From the NCBI RefSeq assembly GCF_029626175.1, contig NZ_JARUBM010000002.1, positions 2,046,001 through 2,110,000 of the forward strand: 64,000 nt of DNA. Reading direction: 5' to 3'. Below, piece after piece: positions 9,849 through 19,172 of this stretch. The position numbers and the translations under genes were made by a program. The notes under the pieces were generated by a model. The model searched no databases. It was not told where the DNA came from and was given only the letters and a program-made list of their open reading frames with translations. Each line of letters starts with the position of its first letter. The stretch's first letter is position 1. Source of the stretch: Micromonospora sp. WMMD1082 (GTDB taxonomy: Bacteria; Actinomycetota; Actinomycetes; Mycobacteriales; Micromonosporaceae).

Positions 9849-10127
9849 GTGAACCATCGCCCCCGCCGCCGGCTGCGGTCGGCCTCCGTGCAGCTCGGCG
9901 CGCTCACCGCGCTGGCACTCGCCCTCTCCGGCTGCAACATGACCTCCGACGACGACGATGACGACTGCGCCCTCGGTCCGACGGGCGGCGGCGACACGGT
10001 GGCCCTGGCCATGCGGATCCCGGCGTCGGTCGCCGAACCGGCCGGCCGGGGCGCCCCGCAGCCGGTCGGCGCGGCCGTGCCCGAGCGCGGCGGCTTCGGC
10101 ACCCACCTCGCCGCCTGCGGCGGCTGA
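9849..10127 (+). CDS. Small lipoprotein upstream of a glutathionylspermidine-synthase-like gene
   Basis: A 92-residue protein from a GTG preceded by a GGGG tract. An Arg-rich N-terminus and hydrophobic stretch end in the lipobox LALSGC, followed by an Asp tract and a Gly/Pro-rich tail. It would be an acylated cell-surface lipoprotein. It lies 2 bp before the ligase gene, so the pair is one operon, recalling the YgiB lipoprotein next to YgiC in enterobacteria. The mature domain is not recognised. Confidence 0.7.
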   Translation: MNHRPRRRLRSASVQLGALTALALALSGCNMTSDDDDDDCALGPTGGGDTVALAMRIPASVAEPAGRGAPQPVGAAVPERGGFGTHLAACGG

Positions 10128-10129
10128 CC

Positions 10130-11296
10130 ATGCGCCGCGAACGGGTCGACCCGCGCCCCGACTGGGACGCCACCGTCCGCGAGCAGGGCCTGGTCTACGT
10201 CGACACCGAGCTGCCCGACGGCGGGGTGATGTCGTACTGGGACGAGACCGCGGCGTACGCCTTCGAGCTGGACGAGGTGCTGCGGCTGGAGGAGGCCACC
10301 GAGGAGCTGCACCGGATGTCGCTGGCCGCCGCCGAGCACGTGGTGGCGCGCAACCGGTACGCCGAGTTCGGCATCCCCGCCTTCGCCGCCGAGGCCGTCG
10401 CCCGGTCGCTGCGGGAGACGCCGCCCACCCTCTACGGCCGCTTCGATCTCTGGTACGACGGCAGCTGGCCGCCGAAGCTGCTGGAATACAACGCGGACAC
10501 CCCGACCGCGTTGGTCGAGGCGAGCGTCATCCAGTGGTACTGGCTGGAGCACACCCGACGGGAACTCGACCAGTGGAACAGCCTGCACGAGCGGCTGGTC
10601 GCCACCTGGGCGAAGATCGGTGCCGGCCTGCACGACCGGCGGGTGCACGTGGTCTGGTCCCGCGAGGAGGAGACCGGCGAGGACCACATGACCGCCGGCT
10701 ACCTGGCCGAGACCGCCCGCCAGGCCGGGCTGGACGTCGAGCTGCTGCCGATCCAGGAGCTGGGCTGGGACGGCCGGCGCTTCGTCGACACCGCCGATCG
10801 GCCGGTCACCACCTGCTTCAAGCTCTACCCGTGGGAGTGGATGCTCACCGAGCCGTACGGGCCGCTGGCGCTGGAGCCGGGCACGCCGACCACCTGGATC
10901 GAGCCCGCCTGGAAGCTGCTGCTGTCCAACAAGGCGCTGCTGGCCGTGCTCTGGGAACTGTATCCGGGGCATGAGCTGCTGCTGCCCGCATACCTGGACG
11001 CACCTCGCGGCATGCCGGAGTACGTCGCCAAGCCGCTGCTCGGCCGCGAGGGGGCCGCGGTGCGGATCGTCACCGCCGGTGAGGAGATCACCAGTCCGGG
11101 CGACTACGGCGACGAGGGCTTCTGCTACCAGGAGTTCCGGGCGCTGCCCGAGTTCGCCGGGAGCCGGATGGTGCTGGGCAGCTGGATCGTCGACGGCGAG
11201 TCGGCGGGCGCCGGGCTCCGGGAGAGCGCCGGGCTGATCACCGACGGCTACGCGCGGTTCCTCCCGCACTACATCGACGCGCCGCGTCCAGGATAA
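10130..11296 (+). CDS. Glutathionylspermidine synthase family protein (ATP-grasp)
   Basis: A 388-residue protein resembling the C-terminal synthetase half of glutathionylspermidine synthase (YgiC/YjfC type). It has KLLEYNADTPTALVEAS, an SNKALLAVLWELYPGHELLL segment and an EYVAKPLLGREGAAV ATP-grasp loop. It probably forms an amide bond using ATP. Mycothiol producers lack glutathione, so the true substrate is unlikely to be glutathione. It is coupled to the preceding lipoprotein gene. Confidence 0.85.
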   Translation: MRRERVDPRPDWDATVREQGLVYVDTELPDGGVMSYWDETAAYAFELDEVLRLEEATEELHRMSLAAAEHVVARNRYAEFGIPAFAAEAVARSLRETPPTLYGRFDLWYDGSWPPKLLEYNADTPTALVEASVIQWYWLEHTRRELDQWNSLHERLVATWAKIGAGLHDRRVHVVWSREEETGEDHMTAGYLAETARQAGLDVELLPIQELGWDGRRFVDTADRPVTTCFKLYPWEWMLTEPYGPLALEPGTPTTWIEPAWKLLLSNKALLAVLWELYPGHELLLPAYLDAPRGMPEYVAKPLLGREGAAVRIVTAGEEITSPGDYGDEGFCYQEFRALPEFAGSRMVLGSWIVDGESAGAGLRESAGLITDGYARFLPHYIDAPRPG

Positions 11297-11315
11297 GTCG
11301 TCTACCTTTGGAGGC

Positions 11316-11873
11316 GTGAACTTCGACGCGTACGCCCGGACCGGAGTTGACCTCGTCAACGCCCGCCTGGACGACCTCGACGACCTGCGTGCCATCTTCT
11401 CCGAGGACCACGAGTGGATGCGCGACGAGGTCGCGGAACGGGACCTGGCGACCTTCCGGCGCGCACAGAAGCGGCTGCGTGACGTCTTCGAGTACGGCAC
11501 CTCCGGGCGGGACGCCCAGGCGGTGGCGGAGCTGAACTCGCTGCTGGAGGCGTTCCCGGTGCAGCCACGCATCTCGGGGCACGACTCCAGTGACTGGCAC
11601 ATGCACGTCACCAGTCGAGGCGCCTCGGTCAGCTCGGAGTACCTCGCCGGTGCGGTCTGGGGCCTGTCGGTCTGGCTCTGCGAGTACGGCAGCGCCCGGT
11701 TCGGTGTCTGTGCCGACAACCGCTGCGGCAACGTCTACCTGGACACCTCGTCCAACTGCTGCCGGCGGTTCTGCTCGGAGCGCTGCGCCACCCGCTCACA
11801 TGTGGCCGCCCACCGGGCCCGCAAGCGGGCCGCCGTGCCGGCGCAGACCGACCCGCTGACGCCGGTTTCCTGA
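11316..11873 (+). CDS. CGNR zinc-finger regulator (ABATE domain)
   Basis: A 185-residue protein with an N-terminal ABATE domain (residues ~1-120) and a C-terminal CGNR zinc finger (RCGNVYLDTS then CCRRFCSERC, with four Cys ligands) followed by a basic tail. CGNR proteins are predicted stress-linked transcription regulators. GTG is preceded both by GGAGG and by a TACCTT box 7 bases away. It converges with the next gene at a 26-bp gap. Confidence 0.9.
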   Translation: MNFDAYARTGVDLVNARLDDLDDLRAIFSEDHEWMRDEVAERDLATFRRAQKRLRDVFEYGTSGRDAQAVAELNSLLEAFPVQPRISGHDSSDWHMHVTSRGASVSSEYLAGAVWGLSVWLCEYGSARFGVCADNRCGNVYLDTSSNCCRRFCSERCATRSHVAAHRARKRAAVPAQTDPLTPVS

Positions 11874-11899
11874 CCGCCGCCACCGGCCCGGGGGTGCTG

Positions 11900-12706
11900 T
11901 CAGGCGTCGACCGGGGACGGGGTGTTGAGGTGCTGGCGGGCGAAGGCCAACGCCTCGCGCAGGTCGGCCTCGCGGACCTGCCGGCTCTTCGCGCCCCGGG
12001 TGGTCACCTCCACCGCCACCGAACCGGTGAACCCCCGGCCGGCCAGCGAGCGCAGCAGCTCGGCGCAGGGCTGGGTGCCGCGCCCCGGCACCAGATGCTC
12101 GTCGCGCCCCTCCCCGGTGCCGTCGCCGAGGTGCACGTGCGCCAGGCCGCCGCCCATCCGGTCGGCCATCTCCAGGGCGTCGGTGTGCGACGCGGCGCAG
12201 TGCGACAGATCGAGCGTGTAGGAGGAGTAGCCGGCCTCGGTCGGATCCCAACCGGGCACATACGGGACGAACTGGCGACCGGCCATCCGCACCGGGTACA
12301 TGTTCTCCACCGCGAACCGCAGCCCGCCGAACTCACCGGCCACCCGGTCGAGCCCTTCGGCGAAGTTGCGGGCGTAATCCCGCTGCCAGGTGAACGGCGG
12401 ATGCACCACCACGGTCGGCGCCTCCAGCGTCTCGGCCAGCGCCGCCGCCCGGCGCAGCCGCTCCCACGGGTCGGGGCTCCACACCCGCTGCGTCACGAGC
12501 AGGCAGGGTGCGTGCACGGAGAGCACCGGCACGCCGTAGTGATCGGACAGCCCGCGCAGCGCGCCGGCGTCCTGGCTGACGGCATCGGTCCACACCATCA
12601 CCTCGAGCCCGTCGTAGCCGTGCGCCGCGGCCAGCTGAAACGCCGCCGCGGTCCGTTCAGGAAAGACCGAGGAACTGGACAGGAGCACCGGGACGCGGGA
12701 AGTCAC
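11900..12706 (-). CDS. Sugar phosphate isomerase/epimerase family protein
   Basis: A 268-residue TIM-barrel protein of the xylose-isomerase-like (AP endonuclease 2) family. Metal-ligand-bearing strands are visible as [27 protein letters not shown] and [10 protein letters not shown]. The GTG start ([11 protein letters not shown]) is 7 bases after TACCCT on the minus strand, which favours it over an upstream in-frame ATG. It follows the Ppx gene on the same strand after 75 bp. Its substrate is unknown. Confidence 0.82.
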   Translation of the reverse strand: MTSRVPVLLSSSSVFPERTAAAFQLAAAHGYDGLEVMVWTDAVSQDAGALRGLSDHYGVPVLSVHAPCLLVTQRVWSPDPWERLRRAAALAETLEAPTVVVHPPFTWQRDYARNFAEGLDRVAGEFGGLRFAVENMYPVRMAGRQFVPYVPGWDPTEAGYSSYTLDLSHCAASHTDALEMADRMGGGLAHVHLGDGTGEGRDEHLVPGRGTQPCAELLRSLAGRGFTGSVAVEVTTRGAKSRQVREADLREALAFARQHLNTPSPVDA

Positions 12707-12781
12707 ACCACCGAGGGTAGCCGGCATCGATCGAGCCATCACGACGAGAAGCCGCAAACCGGGCGACGAGGACGATCGGGA

Positions 12782-13726
12782 TCACACCGGCGCCAGTCGG
12801 TCCATCCGGTTGAGGATCACGCCCTCCCGCAGTGCCCACGGGCAGACGTCCAGGGAGTCCACCCCGAGCCGGCGCATGACCGCCTCGGCGACCACCGCAC
12901 CGGCCAGCAGTTGGTGGGCGCGGCCGGCGCTCACCCCCTCCAGCTCGACCAGCTGCGCCGGGGGGATGTGCCGGATGAAACCGAGCACCTGTCGCAGCCC
13001 GGACCGGGTGAGCCGGCGCCGCGTCCAGAGTCCGGCGCCGCTGGGCGCCGCACCGGCGAGGCGGGCCAGCGTACGGAACGTCTTGGAGGTGGCCACCGGG
13101 CGCTCCCAGCCGACCTCGGTCATCAGCTCCACCACCGGGTCGAGCACGGACTCGACGTACTGCCGCAGCTCCTCCACCGTCTCCGGCGCGGGCGGTAGCG
13201 TACTCTCCGGATCGACGCCGAGCCGGTCGCGGGTCAGCCGACCGGCACCCAGGGGCAGCGACACCGCAGCGTCCGGATCCTCGTCGATGCCGGCCGCGAT
13301 CTCCAGCGAGCCGCCACCGATGTCCAGCACCAGCAGCCGCCCCGCGGACCAACCGAACCACCGCCGGACCGCGAGGAAGGTCATCCGCGCCTCGTCGGCG
13401 CCGGAGAGCACCTCCAGGCGTACGCCGGTGGAGTCCCGCACCCGGGCCAGCACCTCGGGGGCGTTGGCGGCGTCGCGTACCGCGGAGGTGGCGAAGGCGA
13501 TCAGCTCGTCGACCGCCAAGCCGGTGGCCGAGGTGCGGGCCGCGCCGACCGCCGTGACCAGGGCGTCCGCGCCGACCTCGCGGAGCGCGCCGTCCGGCCC
13601 GATCTGCTCGGCCAGCCGCAGCACGCTCTTCTCCGAGTGGGCCGGCCACGGATGCGCCCCCCGGTGAGCGTCGACCACCAGCAGATGCACCGTGTTGGAA
13701 CCGACGTCGAGGACCCCCAGTCGCAT
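12782..13726 (-). CDS. Ppx/GppA family phosphatase
   Basis: A 314-residue ASKHA-fold enzyme with phosphate-1 motif [19 protein letters not shown] and phosphate-2 motif [14 protein letters not shown]. It matches the short single-module actinobacterial Ppx/GppA proteins that hydrolyse polyphosphate or pppGpp. The ATG is 6 bases after TAGGGT, suggesting a leaderless transcript. Phosphate-regulatory genes lie a few kb away but not in the same operon. Confidence 0.9.
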   Translation of the reverse strand: MRLGVLDVGSNTVHLLVVDAHRGAHPWPAHSEKSVLRLAEQIGPDGALREVGADALVTAVGAARTSATGLAVDELIAFATSAVRDAANAPEVLARVRDSTGVRLEVLSGADEARMTFLAVRRWFGWSAGRLLVLDIGGGSLEIAAGIDEDPDAAVSLPLGAGRLTRDRLGVDPESTLPPAPETVEELRQYVESVLDPVVELMTEVGWERPVATSKTFRTLARLAGAAPSGAGLWTRRRLTRSGLRQVLGFIRHIPPAQLVELEGVSAGRAHQLLAGAVVAEAVMRRLGVDSLDVCPWALREGVILNRMDRLAPV

Positions 13727-13811
13727 GGGAGCACCCTAGCCAGTGCCACGTCATGCGACCGTGCTCCGGGTCCAGCGGCGACACCCGATCCAGACCTCGG
13801 CCCATGTTCAT

Positions 13812-13885
13812 GATCCGCACAACTTCCCTGATACTGCTGCCTCGGTCGGAGTTGAGGCAGCAACATCCCTGAAACTGTGCGGATC
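13812..13885. repeat. Compound inverted repeat in the 357-bp gap between Ppx and the TPR regulator
   Basis: Outer arms GATCCGCACA (13812-13821) and TGTGCGGATC (13876-13885) and inner arms TGCTGCCTC (13835-13843) and GAGGCAGCA (13854-13862) are perfectly complementary. The two 13-nt segments between them are near-identical direct copies (ACTTCCCTGATAC and ACATCCCTGAAAC), not complements. The rest of 13727-14083 holds no convincing gene. Confidence 0.85.
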
Positions 13886-14083
13886 TTGGGAGCGTGATCC
13901 GACGGGACCTTGCCCTCGGAACGGGAACTGTCCAAGTCCCGTAGCCGCATTTCATCCGTTGGGAACAGCGTCCGCGCTGGACGGGCCGCCGGCCGATCGC
14001 CGATGTTCCGCCCGGATGGCCGACGCACCTGGCGGAGGTGACTTGCCCGGTGAGGGTCTGGACAGCGGGCTCCCGGCGGAGGG

Positions 14084-15490
14084 TCACGTGTAGGTGGGCG
14101 GATGATCGTGGCGTAGGAATGCCGTCGCCCGTTGGTCGAGCTGCTTGGCGAAGGACGGAAGGCGGGGGCCGAAGCTGCTGAGGCGGGTTCTGATGTTCTT
14201 CACGGCCGAGGATGCTCGGCCGGACGTGACGCCTGACATGGTGTCCATGGCGTGGTTCCAGTGCTCGGTTGCCTCGCGAAGTCGCCCCTGGCCGCATTGG
14301 ACGTCGGCGAGGTTGGCCAGCGTCAGGGTATGGATGCGTCGGTACGCCTCCGGGTTGCGGGTGGCGATGGACCGGCGGAGTTGGGTTTCGGCTGCCGGGA
14401 GGTCACCCAGGTCGCGGAGGGCCTGGCCAGCTTGACTCGCCAGGGATGTTTCGGTGAATCCGCTGGTCCGGATCCAGGCTGGCTCGTCGTCGGGCAGCGC
14501 CTTCGCGAGGTGCGTTTCGGCTGCTCGTATCGCCGCTGACGTACGGGCCTTGTCGCCTGTCGCGGCATGCCCCCGCGCGGTGAGGATGGTGAAGAGCGCG
14601 GTTGCAGCCGGGGTAGCTCTTCCTCTCGACCATGCCAGGGCGGCATCAGCGAGTTGTAGGGCTTCCTGTCCGTGGCCGAGATCAACCGCCTGGTGCGCCA
14701 TCGCTCGCAGGGTGAATCCGGCGAGCGGCCGGTCGTCTGCCTCGTTCGCCAGACGCAGCGCCTGCACGTAATAGCGCTGGGCCAGTCCATGCAGAGATGA
14801 GTCGAAGGCTTTCCAGCCGGCGAGATACGTCGTCTCGGCTGCAACGCTGAACATGGCCTTGCGGTCTTCCGCTGAGGAAAAGCGTCCCTGGAGGTAGCCC
14901 GCCACGTCGGAGGTGAGATATTGGACAACCGCGAGGCGGGCGTAACCGCCGCCGAGCCGCTCATCGGCTCTGCTGAACACAGTCAGCATGTCGCGCACGG
15001 CGTCGATCTCGCTTCGGCCCACCGGCACAACTCCGCCCTGGGCACGCCGGCCTCGCTCCGCGATCTCCTGCCACGAATCGAGCGGGACCGCGAGCGCCGC
15101 CAACGAGTACAGCGCGGCGAGCCCGAACTCTCGTCGCTCCAAGTCGGCCCTCCCGACTGTGATGAGATCGGTAGCCGGGGCTTGCTCCCACCAATCCAGG
15201 CCGATGAGGTCAGGCTCCAGACTATCGGTTCCGCGAAGTCCGAGATCAATGGGATTCACCACGCGGCCGAGCCTGCGGGAGATCGCTTCGGCCAGGAATC
15301 GGGAGTTTCTGCTGCTGGGCGTCACTCCGGCGATCCAGTGCCCCACATGGGATCGGTCGAAGGAAGCGGAGGTTTCGCCGTTCTCCTGAGCGACCGCCCG
15401 GACGGCTACGGCGCAGGCATCGTAGGACCACTGACATTCCTTGATGACCGTCAGCAACTTCTCGTTGCGTTGCCTCGGTGCACGCGCCAT
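14084..15490 (-). CDS. TPR-containing regulator with N-terminal HTH-like domain (NsdA-like)
   Basis: A 468-residue protein starting [13 protein letters not shown]. The N-terminal ~85 residues resemble an XRE-like DNA-binding domain found in Streptomyces regulators of the NsdA type; the remainder is helical TPR-like repeats such as [20 protein letters not shown] and [20 protein letters not shown]. Third codon positions are visibly less GC-rich than in neighbouring genes, hinting at transfer. It is transcribed away from a second HTH-TPR regulator across a 128-bp gap. The function is inferred as developmental or secondary-metabolism control. Confidence 0.68.
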   Translation of the reverse strand: MARAPRQRNEKLLTVIKECQWSYDACAVAVRAVAQENGETSASFDRSHVGHWIAGVTPSSRNSRFLAEAISRRLGRVVNPIDLGLRGTDSLEPDLIGLDWWEQAPATDLITVGRADLERREFGLAALYSLAALAVPLDSWQEIAERGRRAQGGVVPVGRSEIDAVRDMLTVFSRADERLGGGYARLAVVQYLTSDVAGYLQGRFSSAEDRKAMFSVAAETTYLAGWKAFDSSLHGLAQRYYVQALRLANEADDRPLAGFTLRAMAHQAVDLGHGQEALQLADAALAWSRGRATPAATALFTILTARGHAATGDKARTSAAIRAAETHLAKALPDDEPAWIRTSGFTETSLASQAGQALRDLGDLPAAETQLRRSIATRNPEAYRRIHTLTLANLADVQCGQGRLREATEHWNHAMDTMSGVTSGRASSAVKNIRTRLSSFGPRLPSFAKQLDQRATAFLRHDHPPTYT

Positions 15491-15517
15491 CTGCTGGCCT
15501 TCCGTGCGGGATCCGGC

Positions 15518-15599
15518 GTTCAACACGTTCAACATGCCCGATGGCCCGTCGAGCTATCGGACCACACAGCGAGCCCATTCACTGTACGTAGACCCTACG
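15518..15599. promoter_or_regulatory. Divergent regulatory region between the two TPR regulators
   Basis: Two copies of GTTCAACA lie 9 bp apart (15518-15525, 15527-15534) close to the minus-strand start. CGTAG-ACC-CTACG (15587-15599), a perfect 5-3-5 dyad, lies 20 bp upstream of the plus-strand GTG. Either HTH protein could bind here; which one does cannot be told. Confidence 0.45.
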
Positions 15600-15618
15600 A
15601 CACAGGAGGTGAGCGCCC

Positions 15619-15771
15619 GTGGTTCTCGATCTCGTGCCGGTCGCGTTGTTCGGTGGTCTGGTGCCGGGCTTTCTGGTCGGGCTGTTCGCGTTCCGGGTCA
15701 AGTCGCGGTGGTGTCCGCGCTGCGGAGAGTCCACCGAGGCTATGCGGCCAGCTGCGGGGCAGCAGCCATGA
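15619..15771 (+). CDS. 50-residue membrane protein with C-terminal CxxC (zinc-ribbon-like)
   Basis: The frame starts at GTG after a strong AGGAGG (15604-15609). It encodes [19 protein letters not shown], continues as one membrane segment, then a basic turn (RVKSR) and WCPRCGES. The stop overlaps the ATG of the next regulator (ATGA), so the two are translationally coupled. One CxxC pair could bind metal as a dimer or act in redox. The function is unknown; a membrane sensor partner for the XRE protein is a speculation. Confidence 0.7.
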   Translation: MVLDLVPVALFGGLVPGFLVGLFAFRVKSRWCPRCGESTEAMRPAAGQQP

Positions 15772-16913
15772 CCGGCCGGGAGCGGCGCGACCACAACGCG
15801 GTGCCGATCGGGCGGCGGGTGGCGGAGCTGCGGGCCCACCGAGGCATGAGTCAGCAGGTCTTCGCCGACCGGCTCGGCAAGTCGAAGAGCTGGGTCGACA
15901 AGATCGAACGCGGCGTACGCACCCTCGATCGCTACTCCGTGATCCAGGACATCGCCACCGTCCTCCGCCTCGACCCGGCGGCCCTACTCGGCCCCCGCCA
16001 GCCGCTGCCGGGGACACCCCGTGCGGACGGAATCGACGCGGTCCGCGCCGCCCTCGCCCGCTACCACCACCAGCCCTGCCAGGCCATGCCGCCGGATCAG
16101 GCACGCCAGCACATCGCCCATGCCTGGCTGGCCTACCAGCGTGCCCACTACACCCAACTCCTGCGTGCCCTGCCCGCCCTGCTCGGCACCGCCCGTGGCA
16201 CACCGGCCCTGCTGCTGCCCGCCTACCGGATCACCGCTTCGATACTGACCAAGCTCGGCGAAGCCGACCTCGCCTGGCTCGCCGCCGACCGGGCCGTGAC
16301 CACCGCCGACGGAAATCCCACCGGAACCGGCACCGCCACCATCGCCGTCGCCCAGGCCCTGCGTGCTCTCGGCCGCGACGACCTCGCGCTCACCGCCGCC
16401 GTCGTCGCCACCACCACCCCGGCGCACCACACGGTACGGGGAACCCTGCTGCTCCAGGCCGGACTTGCCGCCGCCGGCTGCGACGACCGCCGCAACGCCG
16501 GGGACCTGATCGACCACGCCGCCGAGCTGGCCGATCGGCGTACCGACGACAGCGACCCGCACCACACCTCGTTCGGGCCCACCACCGTGCAGTTGGCCCG
16601 CTTCCTCGCCGCCCTGCATCTCGGCGACATCGCCGAAGCGGTGTACCGCCACGAGGATGCCATTCGCCGCGACGGCTGGCGCCGGTTACCCCCCGAACAC
16701 CGGGCCGCCCACCTCGTCGACGCCGCCCGCACGTACCTGCACGCCGGCGACTACACCGCAGCCGCACGGGCACTCGTCGACGCCGACGTCATCGCGCCCG
16801 CCGAGATACGCTGTCGGCCCACCGTCCGTACCCTCGTCGCCGACCTCGCCCGCAGCGGCCCGGCAACCGCCAGCGTGGCCCGGCTGGCAACCATCGTCGG
16901 GCTCACCCGGTGA
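15768..16913 (+). CDS. XRE-family regulator with C-terminal TPR-like region
   Basis: A 381-residue protein. The HTH (residues ~15-70) includes [20 protein letters not shown] and [20 protein letters not shown], followed by a long all-helical TPR-like region. The ATG overlaps the stop of the small membrane protein. A rare TTA codon lies at 16686-16688; in streptomycetes TTA genes depend on the bldA tRNA. The TPR part may bind a peptide or partner protein. Confidence is high for the HTH and moderate for the TPR assignment. Confidence 0.82.
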   Translation: MTGRERRDHNAVPIGRRVAELRAHRGMSQQVFADRLGKSKSWVDKIERGVRTLDRYSVIQDIATVLRLDPAALLGPRQPLPGTPRADGIDAVRAALARYHHQPCQAMPPDQARQHIAHAWLAYQRAHYTQLLRALPALLGTARGTPALLLPAYRITASILTKLGEADLAWLAADRAVTTADGNPTGTGTATIAVAQALRALGRDDLALTAAVVATTTPAHHTVRGTLLLQAGLAAAGCDDRRNAGDLIDHAAELADRRTDDSDPHHTSFGPTTVQLARFLAALHLGDIAEAVYRHEDAIRRDGWRRLPPEHRAAHLVDAARTYLHAGDYTAAARALVDADVIAPAEIRCRPTVRTLVADLARSGPATASVARLATIVGLTR

Positions 16914-17008
16914 CCGCAGGTCTCCCCTCACGTTGCGCACTCATGTCCGGCAACCCGGTTCGCGGCACTCGCCGACCTGGCCGCCATACCGCGCGTACGC
17001 TGGGCCGG

Positions 17009-17818
17009 GTGACAGGGCAGATCGAACTCCGCGTGCTGGTGGACGACCCGGCCGACCCGCGCAGCCGTGAGGTGCCGCTGGACTTCCCCCGGGAGTGGAT
17101 CGAGTTCGTCGACCCGGCGGACGAGCGGCACCTGGTCCGGGCCGACCTCACCTGGCTGCTGTCCCGGTGGACCTGCATCTTCGGCCAGGGCTGCCACGGC
17201 ATCATCGCCGGCCGGGCCGCCGACGGCTGCTGCTCGCACGGCGCGTTCTTCACCGACTCCGACGACGAGAAGCGGGTCCGCAACGCGGTTAAGCGGCTGA
17301 CCCCGGCGACCTGGCAGCACTTCCGGCGCGGCTTCAAGAACTGGACGGAGAACGACACCGTCGACGGAAAGAACCCGGCGCGGCGCACCGCCACCCAGGG
17401 TCAGGACGGGCCCTGCGTCTTCCTCAACGACGCGGACTTCGCGGGCGGGGGCGGCTGCGCGCTGCACGCCCAGGCGCTGCGCGACGGGGCACATCCGCTG
17501 GAGTACAAGCCCGACGTGTGCTGGCAGCTGCCGATCCGCCGCGACCAGGAGTGGGTCAAGCGGCCGGACAACACGAAGGTGCTGGTCTCCACGCTGGCCG
17601 AGTTCGACCGGCGCGGCTGGGGCGCCGGCGGGCACGACCTCGACTGGTGGTGCACCTCCTCGACCGACGCGCACGTCGGCACCGAACCGATGTACCTGTC
17701 GTACGGCCCGGAGCTGACCGCGCTCATCGGCGAGCCCGCGTACGCCAGGCTTGCCGAGCTGTGCGCGGAGCGGCTCCGGCGCGGCATGGTCGCCCCCCAC
17801 CCCGCCGACCCGCGCTGA
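17009..17818 (+). CDS. Cysteine-rich protein of unknown function
   Basis: A 269-residue protein with many Cys: C-x6-C in [11 protein letters not shown], then [33 protein letters not shown] and WWCTSS. Clustered Cys with His suggests iron or zinc binding, loosely like the YkgJ/DUF3109 class, but the match is not firm. The GTG is 7 bases after TACGCT, so the mRNA is probably leaderless. I do not assign a function. Confidence 0.7.
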   Translation: MTGQIELRVLVDDPADPRSREVPLDFPREWIEFVDPADERHLVRADLTWLLSRWTCIFGQGCHGIIAGRAADGCCSHGAFFTDSDDEKRVRNAVKRLTPATWQHFRRGFKNWTENDTVDGKNPARRTATQGQDGPCVFLNDADFAGGGGCALHAQALRDGAHPLEYKPDVCWQLPIRRDQEWVKRPDNTKVLVSTLAEFDRRGWGAGGHDLDWWCTSSTDAHVGTEPMYLSYGPELTALIGEPAYARLAELCAERLRRGMVAPHPADPR

Positions 17819-17825
17819 TCAAATC

Positions 17826-17853
17826 CTGATCTTGATATCAGTGTTGCTACCAT
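17826..17853 (+). promoter_or_regulatory. Promoter/operator of the toxin-antitoxin pair
   Basis: CTGAT-CTTGAT-ATCAG (17826-17841) is a 5-6-5 inverted repeat containing the palindrome TGATATCA. TACCAT (17848-17853) ends 6 bases before the antitoxin ATG, consistent with a leaderless transcript. Autorepression by the antitoxin is the usual mode in this family. Confidence 0.55.
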
Positions 17854-17859
17854 CGACTC

Positions 17860-18060
17860 ATGGCCATGACGCTCCGACTCGACGACGAACGTGAACGCCG
17901 ACTCCGCCTCGTGGCGGACGAGGAGGAACGGTCTATGCACGCCGTGGTGGTGACCGCGATCGACGACTACCTGGCGCGACGTAACGCGCGACAGTTCGGC
18001 GAACTTGCCGACGAGGTCATCCAGCGCCACGCCACGCTGCTCGCCCGTCTGGCCGAGTGA
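17860..18060 (+). CDS. Antitoxin, ribbon-helix-helix (CopG-like)
   Basis: A 66-residue protein: a short N-terminal strand MAMTLRLDDERERRL followed by two helices (EEERSMHAVVVTAIDDYLAR) as in RHH DNA-binding antitoxins, then a helical tail that would wrap the toxin. The stop overlaps the toxin start (GTGA). It is probably the neutralising partner and autorepressor of the Doc toxin. Confidence 0.82.
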   Translation: MAMTLRLDDERERRLRLVADEEERSMHAVVVTAIDDYLARRNARQFGELADEVIQRHATLLARLAE

Positions 18061-18443
18061 TGGCGGACAGCTACTACCCAACGCTCACCGACATCGTTCA
18101 GATCGCCCGCAAGATCGGTGTCGGGGTCCGTGACGCAGGGCTAATCGAATCGGCCGTCGCCCGGCCCCGGACCAGCCTGTTCGGCGAGGATGCCTACCCG
18201 GATCTATGGGCCAAGGCGGCCGCGTTGCTGCACTCGCTGGTCAACAACCATCCGTTCCTGGACGGCAACAAACGCATCGGCTGGATCGCGACCGTCGCAT
18301 TCCTGCTCCAGAACCGCGCCGTCACCGTCGCCCAGCTCGACGGTATCGACCAGGACGCCGCGTATGACCTGGTCATCGCGGTAGCGGAAAGCGGGCTGAC
18401 CGAGGTCGACCAGATTTCGGCGGCGCTGCGAAAGCTCTTCTGA
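18057..18443 (+). CDS. doc: Doc-family toxin (death on curing, Fic fold)
   Basis: A 128-residue protein with the Fic/Doc core motif NNHPFLDGNKRIGW (H-x-F-x-D-G-N-K-R). Doc proteins inactivate EF-Tu by phosphorylation. All motif residues are present, so an active toxin is expected. The start may be GTG 18057 or ATG 18060. The gene converges with regX3 at a 19-bp gap. Confidence 0.88.
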   Translation: MMADSYYPTLTDIVQIARKIGVGVRDAGLIESAVARPRTSLFGEDAYPDLWAKAAALLHSLVNNHPFLDGNKRIGWIATVAFLLQNRAVTVAQLDGIDQDAAYDLVIAVAESGLTEVDQISAALRKLF

Positions 18444-18462
18444 GACACCGGCCGTGCCGGGA

Positions 18463-19146
18463 TCAGGGCTCGAACTTGTAGCCGAGACCGCGCACCGTGA
18501 CGATGTGGCGCGGGGTGGACGGCTCCGGCTCGATCTTCGAGCGCAGTCGCTTGACGTGCACGTCCAGGGTCTTGGTGTCGCCCACGTAGTCGGCACCCCA
18601 GACCCGGTCGATCAACTGGCCCCGGGTGAGCACCCGGCCGGCGTTGCGCAGCAGCAGTTCGAGCAGCTCGAACTCCTTGAGCGGCAGCTGCACCGCGCCA
18701 CCGTCGACGGTCACCACGTGCCGCTCGATGTCCATCCGGACCGGGCCGGCGGCCAGCGTCGGCGCGCCCGACTCGGGCGCCTCCGGGCTCTGCCGGCGCA
18801 GCACCGCCCGGATCCGGGCGACCAGTTCCCGCGGGGAGTACGGCTTGGTCACGTAGTCGTCGGCGCCGATCTCCAGGCCGACCACCTTGTCGATCTCGCT
18901 GTCCCGGGCGGTGACCATGATGATCGGCACGTGCGAGCGCTGGCGCAGCTGCCGGCACACCTCGGTACCGGACATCTCGGGCAGCATCAGGTCGAGCAGG
19001 ACGATGTCGGCGCCGGTCCGGTCGAACTCGGTGAGGGCCGACGTACCCGTGGCGGCCACGGACACCTCGAACCCCTCCTTGCGGAGCATGTACGACAGGG
19101 CGTCGGAGAACGACTCCTCGTCCTCGACCACCAGAACACGGCTCAA
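18463..19146 (-). CDS. regX3: Phosphate response regulator RegX3 (OmpR/PhoB class)
   Basis: A 227-residue regulator. The receiver begins SRVLVVEDEES with phospho-acceptor Asp in DIVLLDLMLPEMSG and Lys in YVTKPYSPREL; the winged HTH includes VLTRGQLIDRVWGADYVGD and VHVKRLRSKIEPE. A TTG start is chosen because AAAGGA lies 8 bases upstream and the family begins here; an upstream in-frame ATG (19164) is part of that ribosome site. It acts with SenX3 in phosphate sensing and should bind the PHO-box-like repeats near phoU. Confidence 0.9.
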   Translation of the reverse strand: MSRVLVVEDEESFSDALSYMLRKEGFEVSVAATGTSALTEFDRTGADIVLLDLMLPEMSGTEVCRQLRQRSHVPIIMVTARDSEIDKVVGLEIGADDYVTKPYSPRELVARIRAVLRRQSPEAPESGAPTLAAGPVRMDIERHVVTVDGGAVQLPLKEFELLELLLRNAGRVLTRGQLIDRVWGADYVGDTKTLDVHVKRLRSKIEPEPSTPRHIVTVRGLGYKFEP

Positions 19147-19172
19147 CGGCGTTTTCCTTTCCATCCGGGTCG

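Noticed and set aside
14921-17818. A 965-codon plus-strand open frame
   Set aside because: Its first two-thirds are an Arg/Pro-rich shadow lying antisense to or out of frame with the two TPR regulators. Only the last 269 codons, from GTG 17009, are supported as a gene.
14084-18443. Possible integrative element
   Set aside because: The low-GC regulator and the toxin-antitoxin pair suggest accessory DNA, but I find no integrase, tRNA, attachment repeats or transfer genes, so no element boundary can be drawn.
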